A stretch of 64,000 bases of DNA from Ga0077555 sp963746315 (GCA_963746315.1 CAVVAR010000004.1:186001-250000); one strand, 5' to 3'; positions 27,430 through 40,445 are shown, counted from the first letter of the stretch. Numbers and translations: made by a program. Notes: generated by a model from the sequence alone, not told the origin.

Positions 27430-27702
27430 CTAGTTCAGAAGCTCTTTGAGCTTCTTTGCCGGGCTGAATTTCGGCACGTTGGAAGCCGGAATATGGATCG
27501 GAGCCTTCGTCAGCGGATTGATGCCGTCGCGAGCCTTGCGCTTGGCGACCTTGAACGTACCAAAGTCGGGAATGCGAACGTCCTGGCCGTCCTTCATGGA
27601 CTTGGCGATGCTCTCCATGACGGCCTCGACCGCAGCCTTCGCCTTGTCCTTGGTCAGATCGCACTTCTCGGCGACGGCATCGATCAGATCCTGCTTGCTC
27701 AT
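27430..27702 (-). CDS. hupB: HU family DNA-binding protein
   Basis: This 90-residue protein is a histone-like HU: MSKQDLIDAVAEK helix, then the PDFGTFKVAKRKARDGINP beta-arm with the DNA-intercalating proline segment, and a C-terminal KFSPAKKLKELLN. HU bends and compacts DNA and shapes transcription and replication. The position just downstream of lon is conserved across Alphaproteobacteria. The gene has its own upstream spacer of about 200 bases. Confidence 0.95.
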   Translation of the reverse strand: MSKQDLIDAVAEKCDLTKDKAKAAVEAVMESIAKSMKDGQDVRIPDFGTFKVAKRKARDGINPLTKAPIHIPASNVPKFSPAKKLKELLN

Positions 27703-27911
27703 TTCTGGGTATCCTTTGGATCACTGCATTCGTGACATGCATGGGCCTGGCCGCAATCGGCAGAGAGGCCCGCCCTCGCGCTGCTCGATAGGCAGCGTTG
27801 GGCTACCAACCGCCATTGGCCGTCGAGGTCAAGTCGAAAACACCCGCAAACCCGCATGAATCCAGGGGTTATCGGCGGATTCGACGCACTCGTCGGAACG
27901 AAGCGGGAATG

Positions 27912-27946
27912 AAAAAGGCCCGGCGGCATGCACTGCCACCGGGCCT
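27912..27946 (-). terminator. Rho-independent terminator of lon
   Basis: Minus strand: AGGCCCGG-TGGCA pairs with TGCC-GCCGGGCCT (one bulge-like mismatch) and is followed by TTTTTC. It lies 43 bases past the lon stop and is the strongest classical terminator in the window. Confidence 0.8.
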
Positions 27947-27989
27947 GTTATTGCTCGGACCGAGGAGAGCAAACGCTCTCCGTCGGCGA

Positions 27990-30410
<2,421 letters not shown>

Positions 30411-30555
30411 CGTCTTCCCATCCGTTCTGTCGAACCCGCCACCAGCCGCGATGCTTCCGACGAAAGCAGAAGCCTAGTACGCCGCTCCTGGCCGCATGCC
30501 GCACCCCCCGACCCAGTCCATACTCTCGTCCGGAAACCGGTTCCGTATCGAGTTG

Positions 30556-30729
30556 TCAGACACTGCCAGACCGCTCCGCGGCGAACGCTCTCCAATCCGC
30601 GCATCCGAGTGGGACGGCCAACTGACATAGGTAACCTTGGCTGCCATGCAAGACCGCAGCCAAGGCCCCGATGCCAGAGGCAACCAGCAGTGACCCCAGC
30701 AAAACGACGGCGATAAGGCGCACCGTCAC
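30556..30729 (-). CDS. Candidate small membrane protein between clpX and lon (57 residues)
   Basis: A GTG at 30729, seven bases after the clpX stop, opens a frame for a 57-residue peptide. Its first half is one hydrophobic segment (VRLIAVVLLGSLLVASGIGA) followed by a small Cys-containing tail. Spacing suggests translation from the clpX message. I know of no named family at this position and the frame could be chance, but the membrane-like composition and position make it worth listing. Confidence 0.35.
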   Translation of the reverse strand: MTVRLIAVVLLGSLLVASGIGALAAVLHGSQGYLCQLAVPLGCADWRAFAAERSGSV

Positions 30730-30736
30730 CGGATCT

Positions 30737-31987
<1,251 letters not shown>

Positions 31988-32413
31988 CCGGGCTCTCTCA
32001 TGCCTGCCGAGCAGGCTCGGTGCAGGACAAACCTCGAGTTGGCAACGGGCTCGGGCCACTGGGCCCCTATGCGTACCTCCCGTGTCGATCGCGCGGCTGG
32101 AACTCACCACGGGCTACGCTGGAATCCATTTAAGGCGATCTGAGCACGCAAGCTGCGGCGAGATCAAGAATGGATTAACAAGACCGTACCCTAGTGCACC
32201 ACGCATCCCGCAATTGATACAGTCCTGTGACTTGCGAGCCACCCCTATATCGTAACGGCGACACCGCGCCGCAAGACGCGCAGGCGAACAAGAAACAAAA
32301 ACGGCACAAACCACGAACAGAGACGTCTTTCGTCCCTGCGCGACCCGGACAACCGGTATGGCACTCATCCCGGTCGCCGGATCGAGTAGCTCGCGCTGAA
32401 GCGTGAGGTCGAA
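31988..32413. other. clpP-clpX spacer, no gene recognised
   Basis: The 426 bases are less GC-rich than the flanks and include an AT-rich patch near 32280-32330. A minus-strand frame of 84 codons (32114-32368) has no protein-like features. The stretch probably contains the clpX promoter and 5' untranslated region; I could not identify a clear -35/-10 pair. Confidence 0.4.
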
Positions 32414-33043
32414 TCAGCTCCGAGCTTCGGCTCCGAAATCAATCTCGTCACGGCTGTGGAGCACGCGATCGATCAGGCCGAAATCCCGAGCTTCCTCGGA
32501 CACCATGAAGTGGTCGCGATCGAGCGTCGTATCGATCTTTTCGTAGGTCTGGCCCGTGTGTTTGACATAGATCTCGTTCAGGCGGCGCTTCATCTTGATG
32601 ATGTCGAGCGCATGACGCTCAATGTCGCTCGCCTGCCCCGAGAACCCGCCAGAGGGCTGATGCACCATGATGCGAGCATTTGGGAGCGCGTAGCGCATGC
32701 CTTTACGGCCCGCGGTGAGCAGAAGTGAGCCCATCGAGGCGGCCTGGCCAATGCACAGCGTCGCGATCGGGCATTTGATGAACTGCATGGTGTCGTAGAT
32801 CGCCATACCCGACGTCACCACGCCGCCAGGTGAGTTGATGTACATGGCGATCTCCTTCTTCGGGTTCTGGGCCTCGAGAAAGAGAAGCTGCATGCAGATC
32901 GAGGTCGCCATCCCATCCTCGACCGGTCCGATAACGAAGATGATGCGCTCCTGCAGCATCCGCGACGGCAGATCGTAGGGCTGCATCCCGCGCGCGGTTT
33001 GCTCGATGACCGTCGGCCAGAAGGTGCTCGTGATCTCGCTCAT
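32414..33043 (-). CDS. clpP: ATP-dependent Clp protease proteolytic subunit
   Basis: ClpP forms the tetradecameric serine-protease chamber used by ClpX and ClpA. The 209-residue protein shows catalytic Ser in GQAASMGSLLLTAG near residue 108, catalytic His in RIMVHQPSGG near 133, and the conserved INSPGG oxyanion segment. The N-terminus before residue 18 probably includes the processed propeptide. GGGAG lies upstream of the ATG. The gene follows tig in the conserved order. Confidence 0.97.
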   Translation of the reverse strand: MSEITSTFWPTVIEQTARGMQPYDLPSRMLQERIIFVIGPVEDGMATSICMQLLFLEAQNPKKEIAMYINSPGGVVTSGMAIYDTMQFIKCPIATLCIGQAASMGSLLLTAGRKGMRYALPNARIMVHQPSGGFSGQASDIERHALDIIKMKRRLNEIYVKHTGQTYEKIDTTLDRDHFMVSEEARDFGLIDRVLHSRDEIDFGAEARS

Positions 33044-33081
33044 CTCATTGCTCCCGCTGTTGGGATCGCTCCCGCTGATTA

Positions 33082-33100
33082 CCGGGCCCCGGGGGCCCGG
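33082..33100. terminator. GC hairpin in the tig-clpP gap
   Basis: Perfect eight-base stem CCGGGCCC / GGGCCCGG with a three-base loop between tig and clpP. There is no T-tract on the minus strand, so termination is uncertain; it may instead be a transcript-processing or stability hairpin. Confidence 0.35.
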
Positions 33101-33175
33101 ACGTGTCGCTGGTCAGGACGCACCGCACCCGCTCCCCAGCCTCGGGGCCGCAGCTGCTCGTCCTGATCATTCGCC

Positions 33176-34552
33176 TCAGGCGCCTTCGGCCGGCGCGACC
33201 GGCAGCCCGTCATCCTCGATCGGCTTGAGGAGCTCCTCCGGGTCGATCTTGCGCTCGGTCACCTTGGCCAGCGCCGCAATATGATCCACGACCTTGTCCT
33301 CGTAGATCGGTGCGCGAAGCTGAGCCACGGCGTTCGGATTCTGCTGGAAATACTCGTAGACCATCTTCTCCTGACCGGGGAAGCGGCGTGCCTGGGCGAA
33401 CAGCGCATTGCGCAGCTCGTCCTGCGTCACGTCGATTTTGGCGGCCGTGCCGATTTCACCAAGCACCAAACCGAGCCGGACCCGCCGCTCGGCGATCCGC
33501 CGATACTCCTCGCGAACCTGCTCCTCGGTCTTGCCCTCGTCGGCGAAGGTCTGCTTGGCCTCCTCCATCCGCCGGGTCAGATCCTGCCAGATGCCGTTGA
33601 ACTCGCCATCGACGAGCGTTGGCGGCAACTCGAAGGTATGCGCCTTGTCCAGGGCGTCGAGCATGCCACGCTTGAGCTTGGCGCGCGAAATCTGGCTGTA
33701 CTCGCCCGCAATCTGCTCGGAGATGCGCGCCTTCAACTGGTCCAGCGACTCGAGACCGAGACCTTTGGCCAACTCATCGTCGATCGCCGGCTTCTGAGGC
33801 GCACCGACGGCCTTGATCGTGACCGCGAACTCGGCCTCCTTGCCGGCCAGCGCCGGAACCGGGTATTCGGCAGGGAACGTCGCCTTGACGGTACGCTCCT
33901 CGCCCGCCTTGGCGCCCTTCAGTCCATCCTCGAACCCTGGGATGAAGCCGCCGCTGCCGATCACGAGCGGTGCGTCCTCGGCCTTGCCGCCCTCGAACTC
34001 GACGCCGTCGATGCGGCCCACGAAATCCATCGTGACCTGGTCGCCATCCTCGGCGCCGCGGCCGTCCTCGGTCGTGTAGGTGACGTTCCGCGATGCGATC
34101 TGCTCGAGCGCCTTCGCGATCTCCTCCTCGGGAACGTCCGCGACGAGCCGCTCCAACTCCAGCGCCGAGAGATCGGTGACGGCGATCTCTGGCAGCACCT
34201 CGAAGGACACCGAGTAGGCGAGGTCGCCCTGCCCCCCCATGACCCGCTCGATCTCGGCCTGGTCCTCGGGGAACTCGATCCGCGGCTCGAACGCGGGACG
34301 CTCCTTGCGCTCCGCGATGGCCTTCTCGGTCGATTCCTCGACAGCCTTCTGCATCACCTCGGCCATCAGCGAGCGGCCGTACACCTTGCGAATGTGGGAG
34401 GGCGGCACCTTACCGCGGCGGAAGCCCTTGAGCTGGATCGTGCCCTTGACCTCGTCGAGGCGCGAGGTGAACCGCTCTCCGAGCTCGCCCTGACCGATCA
34501 CCACCTTGAGAGTCCTCTTCAGACCCTCCGCGCTCGTCACTGAAACCTGCAT
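33176..34552 (-). CDS. tig: Trigger factor (ribosome-associated chaperone, PPIase)
   Basis: Trigger factor binds nascent chains at the ribosome exit tunnel. The 458-residue protein has the ribosome-binding domain with the GFRRGKVPPSHIRKVYG signature (residues near 43-60), an FKBP-type PPIase domain (GDQVTMDFVGRIDGVEFEGG and FIPGFEDGLKGAKAGEE), and a long helical C-terminal domain. The ATG at 34552 gives the family N-terminus MQVSVTSAEGLKRTL. It is first in the tig-clpP-clpX-lon-HU block and lies about 100 bases downstream of tRNA-Leu. Confidence 0.96.
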   Translation of the reverse strand: MQVSVTSAEGLKRTLKVVIGQGELGERFTSRLDEVKGTIQLKGFRRGKVPPSHIRKVYGRSLMAEVMQKAVEESTEKAIAERKERPAFEPRIEFPEDQAEIERVMGGQGDLAYSVSFEVLPEIAVTDLSALELERLVADVPEEEIAKALEQIASRNVTYTTEDGRGAEDGDQVTMDFVGRIDGVEFEGGKAEDAPLVIGSGGFIPGFEDGLKGAKAGEERTVKATFPAEYPVPALAGKEAEFAVTIKAVGAPQKPAIDDELAKGLGLESLDQLKARISEQIAGEYSQISRAKLKRGMLDALDKAHTFELPPTLVDGEFNGIWQDLTRRMEEAKQTFADEGKTEEQVREEYRRIAERRVRLGLVLGEIGTAAKIDVTQDELRNALFAQARRFPGQEKMVYEYFQQNPNAVAQLRAPIYEDKVVDHIAALAKVTERKIDPEELLKPIEDDGLPVAPAEGA

Positions 34553-34650
34553 CGTGCTCTTCGCCACCCTGCTCAACGGCCAAAACTTTAACGGCGAGCC
34601 CATCGAACGCCTAAGCGCCCGGGAGCCCTCCCGGCATTGCCTCGCCGCCG

Positions 34651-34735
34651 TGGTGCGGACGGAGGGACTCGAACCCCCATGGCCTAGGCCACCAGAACCT
34701 AAATCTGGCGTGTCTACCAGTTCCACCACGCCCGC
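34651..34735 (-). tRNA. tRNA-Leu (anticodon TAG)
   Basis: The 85-base sequence folds as a class II tRNA: acceptor GCGGGCG / CGTCCGC, anticodon stem CCAGA / TCTGG around loop TTTAGGT with anticodon TAG, an extended variable arm, T-loop TTCGAGT and an encoded CCA end. It lies upstream of tig on the same strand. Confidence 0.96.
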
Positions 34736-34990
34736 CAGCGCTCGCGACGGCCCCATAGGGCCAGCGACGCCTCGAAAAGGCAACCTGCGTCCGGGCACTT
34801 GATCAAGAGCGCGCTATGCTTGCCGCTCCTCGCCCGGCCGTATCGAGGGCGACACCTATATCTGGACGCAGCCCCGCTGATCAATCGAGAAAGTGGAAAG
34901 CCCACTCGGCAAGCCGGCGATCCTACCGGACCGGATGGGCTTGCTCCACGTCCACCGTCGGATGGATTTTCAACGACCCGCGACGCCTCC

Positions 34991-35146
34991 CTATTCGCGC
35001 AACAGGCTTATGCAGAGGATATAGACTGCGGGAAACAGGGCGACGAGCCAAAGCTTGTCCTCGAGCCCATACGGGATCGAGTAGCCATTGTTTACCCAAA
35101 CCATCCAGCCCCCCACGGCCATCAAGGCGAGCGCAAGACGAGCCAT
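34991..35146 (-). CDS. Small two-segment membrane protein (51 residues)
   Basis: A frame from ATG 35146 to TAG 34991 encodes a 51-residue protein with two hydrophobic segments, MARLALALMAVGGWMVWVNN and LWLVALFPAVYILCISLLRE, separated by a short turn with YSIPYGLEDK. The amphipathic, Trp-rich pattern is protein-like and the codon use is good. I know no family. Small double-spanning proteins are common regulators of larger membrane complexes, but nothing in the context points to a partner. Confidence 0.6.
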   Translation of the reverse strand: MARLALALMAVGGWMVWVNNGYSIPYGLEDKLWLVALFPAVYILCISLLRE

Positions 35147-35343
35147 AGCAAAACCCTTTCATCGAAGGAGACCGCTGCACCCAGCACGCCTCTCGAATTA
35201 GGATTTCAGCAAGAATTGAGCCAGGGACCACGCCGCGCCCCGCCCCGCCCCGTGTGCCCCTCCAAATGGTAAAGGCCGCCGCGTTCCCGCGCCGGCCTTC
35301 TTCGTCCTCGTACGGTCTCGAGACGCCTGCCTCGAGATCCGCC

Positions 35344-36156
35344 TTACTTCATCGGCGCATAGGCGGGGGTCGAGCTGCCACCGAAGTGATAGCGCAGTCC
35401 CACCTTCAGCTCGTGAGAGGCGATGTCGTCGACCACGAGCTTCGGGTTGAGGAACTGCGCCGTGTCACCCTGGTTGCTGTGGGCAAGGCCCGTGTTGATG
35501 TAGCGATAACCGACATCGAGGATGGCGTTGCTGGAGATCTGGTAGCCGACGCCAGCCATCAGCGACCATGCCGGGCCGATCTTGCTGTCGCCGTGCTGAG
35601 GGCTCGGGCTGGCAGGATGATCGATGGTCACGTACCCCATGTCGTGCATGGCGATGCCCACACCGGCACCCACGTACGGCACGAAGCCGCGGAAGTTGCC
35701 GAAGTCATAGTAGCCGTTGAGCATCACGGTGTAGGTGTCGATGGTAGCCTTGATCGGCGGGTCGATCGGCACCTGGTTGATGACGATATCGACGTCGCCG
35801 GTGAAGTCGCGACGCGCACGGAAGCCGATTGTCAGGTCGCCACGCAGACCGCGCGAGCCGGACCCGCAACCGATTCCAACGTCGTAGACGCCGCCGTTCT
35901 CGATATCGGCATAGCGGACATTCGGGTCGGTGCCGTTACCGACGTAAGTGCCCGTCGGCTCGCCGTTCCAGCTGTAGCCGACATCGCCACGGAGATAGCA
36001 GGGCCCGGCGATGGCGGGGGCCGAGTAGGCCGGCGCATAGCCGTCCTTGAGCGATCCACCGCGATAGAGGTCGGCTGCGGGACTGGCCGCAGGCAGGACG
36101 ACGCAGGCCGCGACGGTGATGACCGAGGCCAGGCCCAACTTGAGCTTGGAATTCAT
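35344..36156 (-). CDS. Omp25/RopB-like outer membrane beta-barrel protein
   Basis: The 270-residue protein has a signal peptide (KLGLASVITVAACVVLPAAS) and strands typical of Rhizobiales Omp25/RopB barrels: CYLRGDVGYSWNG, LTIGFRARRDFTGDVDI, VMLNGYYDFGNFRGFVPYVG, and a terminal KVGLRYHFGG followed by a short tail. Such proteins are abundant surface proteins with roles in envelope stability. It has two cysteines that may pair (GPCYLRG, GIGCGSG). The start at 36156 has AAGGTGCC upstream. It is monocistronic. Confidence 0.85.
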   Translation of the reverse strand: MNSKLKLGLASVITVAACVVLPAASPAADLYRGGSLKDGYAPAYSAPAIAGPCYLRGDVGYSWNGEPTGTYVGNGTDPNVRYADIENGGVYDVGIGCGSGSRGLRGDLTIGFRARRDFTGDVDIVINQVPIDPPIKATIDTYTVMLNGYYDFGNFRGFVPYVGAGVGIAMHDMGYVTIDHPASPSPQHGDSKIGPAWSLMAGVGYQISSNAILDVGYRYINTGLAHSNQGDTAQFLNPKLVVDDIASHELKVGLRYHFGGSSTPAYAPMK

Positions 36157-36378
36157 GTGTAAGGCACCTTTTGAAGCGAACGCGCACACCGGCCCGCGTG
36201 TTGCCGCCGACCTCGACTTTGCTGTCCGAGAATGCTCCGAACGCGGTTAAAGCGGGGTTAAGCCAAGTGCCGGATCGAGACCCGTTGCCGTCGAGACACA
36301 CTCGCGACCGGTGCCTTGCCGATACGCTCAGGCGCGTGCTCTTATCTGCCCCGCCTCGCCACCCCGCTGGAGCCCAAC

Positions 36379-37425
36379 ATGCTCGACATGGCCGTACCTG
36401 CCGACCGCATCCACCTCGAGGATCTCGAGATCGGCCGCCAGGTCGCCTTTGGAGCACTCGAGGTCACGAAGGAGGACATCGTCGCCTACGCGCGGGCCTT
36501 CGATCCCCAACCCATCCACCTCGACGAGGAGGCGGCAAAACGTTCGATCGTAGGCGGGTTGTGCGCCTCGGGCTTCCACTCCTGCGCGCTCATGATGCGC
36601 ATGCTCGCCGATGACGTGCTCGCCAACGGCACCTCGCTTGGTGCTCCAGGCGTCGACGAGGTCAGGTGGATGAAGCCCGTGCGCCCCGGTGACCGCCTGA
36701 CGGCCCGCTTCACCTGCCTGGAAAAGCGCGCCCTTGCCTCCCGCCCGCACGTCGGCCTCGTCCGCATGAAGGGCGATATGCTCAATCAGGCCGGCGATAC
36801 GGTGATGAGCTGGGAATGGCCGCAGCTGATCGGCGTCCGCAATCCTGCCGCCGCCACGGCCCCTTCGGGAGGCAATCCCGCGCGCGCGGCTCTCGTCAGC
36901 CTGTGGGACACACCCGGACCGGCACCCGATCTCTCGACCAATTATTTCGAGGACCGCCGCGTCGGCGAAACCTACTCGCTCGGCAGCCACACGTTTGGTC
37001 GCGAAGAGGTCATCGACTTTGCCAGGCGCTTCGATCCCCAGCCATTCCACTTGGATGAGGCGGCCGCTGCGGCCTCGCTCTTCGGGCGCCTCAGCGCCTC
37101 CGGCTGGCACACGACGTCGATCTGGATCCGCCAGTTCGTACTCTGGCGTCAGGCGATAGAGCGCGACATGCGCGAGCGCGGCCAACGCCCCGCCGAGTAC
37201 GGCCCCTCACCCGGGTTCCGCAACCTGCGCTGGCTCAATCCAGTCTACCCCGGCGACACCATCGAGTTCCGCGGTCGCGTTGACACGATGCTGGACTGGC
37301 GCTCGCGGCCGGATCGCGGCCTGATCGAGACGGAGAACCAGGGCCGCAATCAGCATGGTGAGATCGTCTTTGCCATACGTGGCCGCATTCTGGCCGAGCG
37401 GCGATCACCCGCCACTGCCTCCTGA
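36379..37425 (+). CDS. Double MaoC-domain hydratase-like protein
   Basis: The 348-residue protein contains two tandem MaoC/hydratase-2 hot-dog domains, each with the DPQPxHLDE active-site motif: DPQPIHLDEEAAKRSIVGG near residue 43 and DPQPFHLDEAAAAASLFGR near 220. Both contain the Asp/His pair needed for (R)-specific enoyl-CoA hydration. This suggests metabolism of CoA-thioester intermediates. The N-terminal repeat may be catalytic and the other structural, or both active. It sits alone between two regulatory or envelope genes. Confidence 0.85.
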   Translation: MLDMAVPADRIHLEDLEIGRQVAFGALEVTKEDIVAYARAFDPQPIHLDEEAAKRSIVGGLCASGFHSCALMMRMLADDVLANGTSLGAPGVDEVRWMKPVRPGDRLTARFTCLEKRALASRPHVGLVRMKGDMLNQAGDTVMSWEWPQLIGVRNPAAATAPSGGNPARAALVSLWDTPGPAPDLSTNYFEDRRVGETYSLGSHTFGREEVIDFARRFDPQPFHLDEAAAAASLFGRLSASGWHTTSIWIRQFVLWRQAIERDMRERGQRPAEYGPSPGFRNLRWLNPVYPGDTIEFRGRVDTMLDWRSRPDRGLIETENQGRNQHGEIVFAIRGRILAERRSPATAS

Positions 37426-37443
37426 CATCGCGTCACCCACTAG

Positions 37444-38184
37444 CTACCCTTTCCGCACCTCGCCGGCGAAGACGTAGCCGACGCCACGCACAGTCTTGAT
37501 AAGCCTCGGTGAATCGGGAAGCTCCTCGACCTTTCGCCGCAAGCGCGCGACCAGCGAATCGATCGACCTGTCGAGCGGCGACCACTCGTGCCCCTTGAGC
37601 ATGTCCATGATATTGTCACGGCTCAGCACCCGGCTCGGGCGGCGGACGAACATGAGCAGCATGTCGAACTCTGCCGTCGTAAGCTCGCGGACCTCGCCGC
37701 CCCCCGCACGCAACTCACGGCGGCTGACGTCGAGCGTCCACCCGTCGAAGTGCCAGATCTCGCCGACGTCGCGAGACGGCGGCGTCGCCTCGCCTACGGC
37801 AATGGCATCGTAGCGCCGCATCACGGCGCGAACGCGGGCGAGAACCTCGCGGACATGGAACGGCTTGGCGATGTAGTCGTCCGCCCCCAGCTCCAGCCCG
37901 ACCACGCGATCGATCGTGTCGCCCTTGCCCGTGATCATGACGATCGGCACGTTGCACCGCGCCCGGATCTGGCGAGCCAGCTCCAGGCCGTCGTCACCAC
38001 CTAGGTTCAGGTCGAGCGTGATGAGTTGCACAGGCTCACCTTCGAGGCGAGCCATGGCACTGCGCGCGTCGGCTGCCTCCTCCACCCTGTAGCCTTCGAG
38101 CTCGAAGCAATCACGCAGCAGGGCGCGAACCGGCTCCTCGTCATCCACAACGAGTATCGAGCGCGCCTGGGACGGCGATGGCAT
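37444..38184 (-). CDS. OmpR-family response regulator, orphan
   Basis: The 246-residue protein has a receiver domain with acidic pocket ILVVDDEEP, phosphoacceptor Asp in LITLDLNLGGDDG near residue 59 and Lys in DDYIAKPFHVRE near 108, followed by a winged-helix DNA-binding domain (LTTAEFDMLLMFVRRPSRVLSR and VVARLRRKVEE-type recognition helix). No histidine kinase lies nearby, so its partner is unlinked. The ATG at 38184 has GAGGAGGAG upstream. It is divergent from the FixK-like regulator. Confidence 0.9.
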   Translation of the reverse strand: MPSPSQARSILVVDDEEPVRALLRDCFELEGYRVEEAADARSAMARLEGEPVQLITLDLNLGGDDGLELARQIRARCNVPIVMITGKGDTIDRVVGLELGADDYIAKPFHVREVLARVRAVMRRYDAIAVGEATPPSRDVGEIWHFDGWTLDVSRRELRAGGGEVRELTTAEFDMLLMFVRRPSRVLSRDNIMDMLKGHEWSPLDRSIDSLVARLRRKVEELPDSPRLIKTVRGVGYVFAGEVRKG

Positions 38185-38320
38185 CGACCAACTCCTCCTC
38201 GAGCCTCTGACTGGCTCTGACACACATTCTCACAAAACATCACCGGCCGACCATAGCCCAGCGGCACGAGACGGCTCTTTTAGCTCCGAACAGGAATTCG
38301 ATCATCCAGGGGATCGCACC

Positions 38321-39049
38321 ATGCTCGCTACGGCCTTCACCACAACCGCCGACGTCGAGGACCACGCCCCGACCGCCGCGCACGTCGCTCCCGTCGATCG
38401 CGATCTGCTTGGCGAGCGGGTCGGCCGTGGCACCATCCGCACTCTCGAGGCAAAGGAGCATCTGTTCTGCGAGGGCGACGTAGCCACCCACGTCTATCGG
38501 GTCGAGGTTGGCCACATCTGCATCTACCGGATGATGTCGGACGGACGGCGACAGGTTGTCGATTTCGCCTATCCCGGCGACATGATTGGCCTCGGCGCCC
38601 TCGGTGATCATTCCGAAAGCGCGCAAGCCATGGAGCGCACGGTCGTCCGCGCGATGCCCGTCGCAACACTCAGAGAACTGGCACAGAGCGATACGCGGCT
38701 CGGCCTCAAGCTTTACGAGGCGCTCTCGCGTGAGCTGATGGCGGCACGCGAGCTCCTTTTCACCGTGAGCCAGAGAACCGCCGCGGAGCGTGTCGCAGCC
38801 TTCCTCCTCGCTCTCTGTCGCCGCAGCGAGCGGCGCGGCGAGACCCCCAACGAGATCGTCCTGCCGATGACGCGGATGGACATCGCCGATTTCCTCGGTC
38901 TGACCATCGAGACGGTCAGCCGGACGCTGACCAAGCTGCGCCACGATGGCGTAATTGATCTCGAGCAATGCATTCTCGTCACGATCCTGAAGCCTGAGGC
39001 CTTGGCCCGGCTGGCGCAAGGCGGCGGCGAGGGGCGGCAACGGAACTAG
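38321..39049 (+). CDS. Crp/Fnr family transcriptional regulator, FixK-like
   Basis: The 242-residue protein has an N-terminal cyclic-nucleotide-binding-like fold and a C-terminal helix-turn-helix (MTRMDIADFLGLTIETVSRTLTKLRHDG). The recognition helix TIETVSRTL contains E-xx-SR residues that in FNR/FixK contact TTGAT half-sites. It lacks the N-terminal cysteines of oxygen-sensing Fnr, so it resembles FixK, which is controlled at expression level. It is followed by a GSP17M-like gene and an initiator tRNA. I found no clear FixK box in the immediate upstream region. Confidence 0.87.
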   Translation: MLATAFTTTADVEDHAPTAAHVAPVDRDLLGERVGRGTIRTLEAKEHLFCEGDVATHVYRVEVGHICIYRMMSDGRRQVVDFAYPGDMIGLGALGDHSESAQAMERTVVRAMPVATLRELAQSDTRLGLKLYEALSRELMAARELLFTVSQRTAAERVAAFLLALCRRSERRGETPNEIVLPMTRMDIADFLGLTIETVSRTLTKLRHDGVIDLEQCILVTILKPEALARLAQGGGEGRQRN

Positions 39050-39179
39050 CGCCATGCCTCACCACGCGGAGTGCCGGCCCGGCGCTGATCCTCGGCGTCG
39101 CAGCCGGCCAAGGGAGATGTGCGGCATCGCACAGCTCCCATCGCAGAGCGGCCACGAGCGGCGATCTGGACGAGCAGGC

Positions 39180-39689
39180 ATGACGGTGGGTGACCACAAG
39201 CTCAGGATCGCACTCGCGGTGTTCGAAAACGCTGCGGCGCTCGAGCCTGCGATCTCGGCTTTGCTGGCCGAGGGTGTGGAGCTCGTCCGCATGGGCTTGA
39301 TCTTGTCGGCAGCGACGGCCGAGCAACTGGCGCACCGCATCGCGCCTCGCTTGGCTGAGCCGCCAGCGAGGTCGCTTGCAGATCTGATCGACGCCCTCAC
39401 TCCTCTGTCCGCCGCCAGCGATGCCCCACCCATCGTCGCCAGTCCCCCCGTCATCAGACCATGGGCTTCGGGCTGGCGCTTTCCAACGCTCTGGGGTCTC
39501 CAGATCACGGACACCGACGAGCCGAGGCTGGCGCCCGATCTCGATCGCCAAGTGAGGGCGGGCGCGGCGATCCTGACGGTCGAATCGCTTTCCCTTCGCG
39601 AGCAGTGGCTGTGCACGCGCGTTCTCCTTGCCCAGAGCACGTCGACGGTGCTGGCGCTCGAATGCTCGCTGCCACCATCCGCACCGTGA
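39180..39689 (+). CDS. GSP17M-like hypothetical protein
   Basis: The 169-residue protein begins with a ferredoxin-like general-stress-protein-17M fold (LRIALAVFENAAALEPAISA), comparable to the gene at 40446, followed by an Ala/Pro-rich linker and a helix-strand region. The GSP17M family is involved in stress responses with no known biochemical activity. The ATG at 39180 lies 130 bases after the FixK-like gene on the same strand and may share its transcript. No signal peptide is seen. Confidence 0.55.
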   Translation: MTVGDHKLRIALAVFENAAALEPAISALLAEGVELVRMGLILSAATAEQLAHRIAPRLAEPPARSLADLIDALTPLSAASDAPPIVASPPVIRPWASGWRFPTLWGLQITDTDEPRLAPDLDRQVRAGAAILTVESLSLREQWLCTRVLLAQSTSTVLALECSLPPSAP

Positions 39690-39800
39690 CGACCGAGTTC
39701 GAACTCGTTGACGCAGGCGGACAAATAGCGTCTGCGGCCTACCGGAAGACGGCGCGCCGGCAGGCTTCAGGCGCATCGTCTAAAAAGGTTCACATGAGGT

Positions 39801-39829
39801 GTTTCCCTCTGCGGGAAACCTGCTATAAG
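39801..39829 (+). promoter_or_regulatory. Probable tRNA-fMet promoter with palindromic -35 region
   Basis: TATAAG (39824-39829) has the look of a -10 element upstream of the tRNA. Immediately upstream lies a perfect inverted repeat GTTTCCC (39801-39807) / GGGAAAC (39813-39819) that covers the expected -35 site and could be an operator. The tRNA starts 132 bases downstream, implying a long leader that is removed in processing. Confidence 0.4.
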
Positions 39830-39961
39830 ACCGCTGTCTCACGACGCCTTCCCCTTCCGGTCGGCTGGCTCCACGAGCCCCGAGCGGAACCTTCAGGATC
39901 AGTCTGGAGGATCTAAACCGGAGCTCAGGCTCCGGCAGGCAGGCGCATCTGAGTCAGGTAA

Positions 39962-40038
<77 letters not shown>

Positions 40039-40445
40039 CCTTGACTTGCAGCGCGTTTTTGCATGCGCGAGAAATCTCCGCGCAGCGCGGTTCGCGTTTG
40101 CATGGAGGAGGCCCGCGCCACGTGCGCACGCGCCGGGCCGCCGCCCACGTCCGCGTTTTCACCCGTCCACCGATGACCAGCTTGCCTCCAGGACTGAGAG
40201 CAGCGCCATCTTATTGGAGCCGGTCACGCATCGTGTATGAAGGACACGATAGGCACGGCAACGACGACATCGAAGGAGCCTGTTTCGAAGCCGGCGAGGC
40301 GTCGTCGCCCACCTCGTTGGTGATGACGGCAAGCGGCGTCTTGCAGGAGGCGTGCATCCGCGACGTGAACGTCGACTTCGCCGCCACGGGGCGCGGACGA
40401 CCGCCTTTACCATTCAGCTCGGGAAGCCCGCCCCACCCGTTTTAA
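40039..40445. other. Spacer after tRNA-fMet, no gene recognised
   Basis: The 407 bases contain a plus-strand frame (40041-40445) and a short frame from about 40238, but none has protein-like features or a good ribosome-binding site. I see no hairpin of note. Confidence 0.4.
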
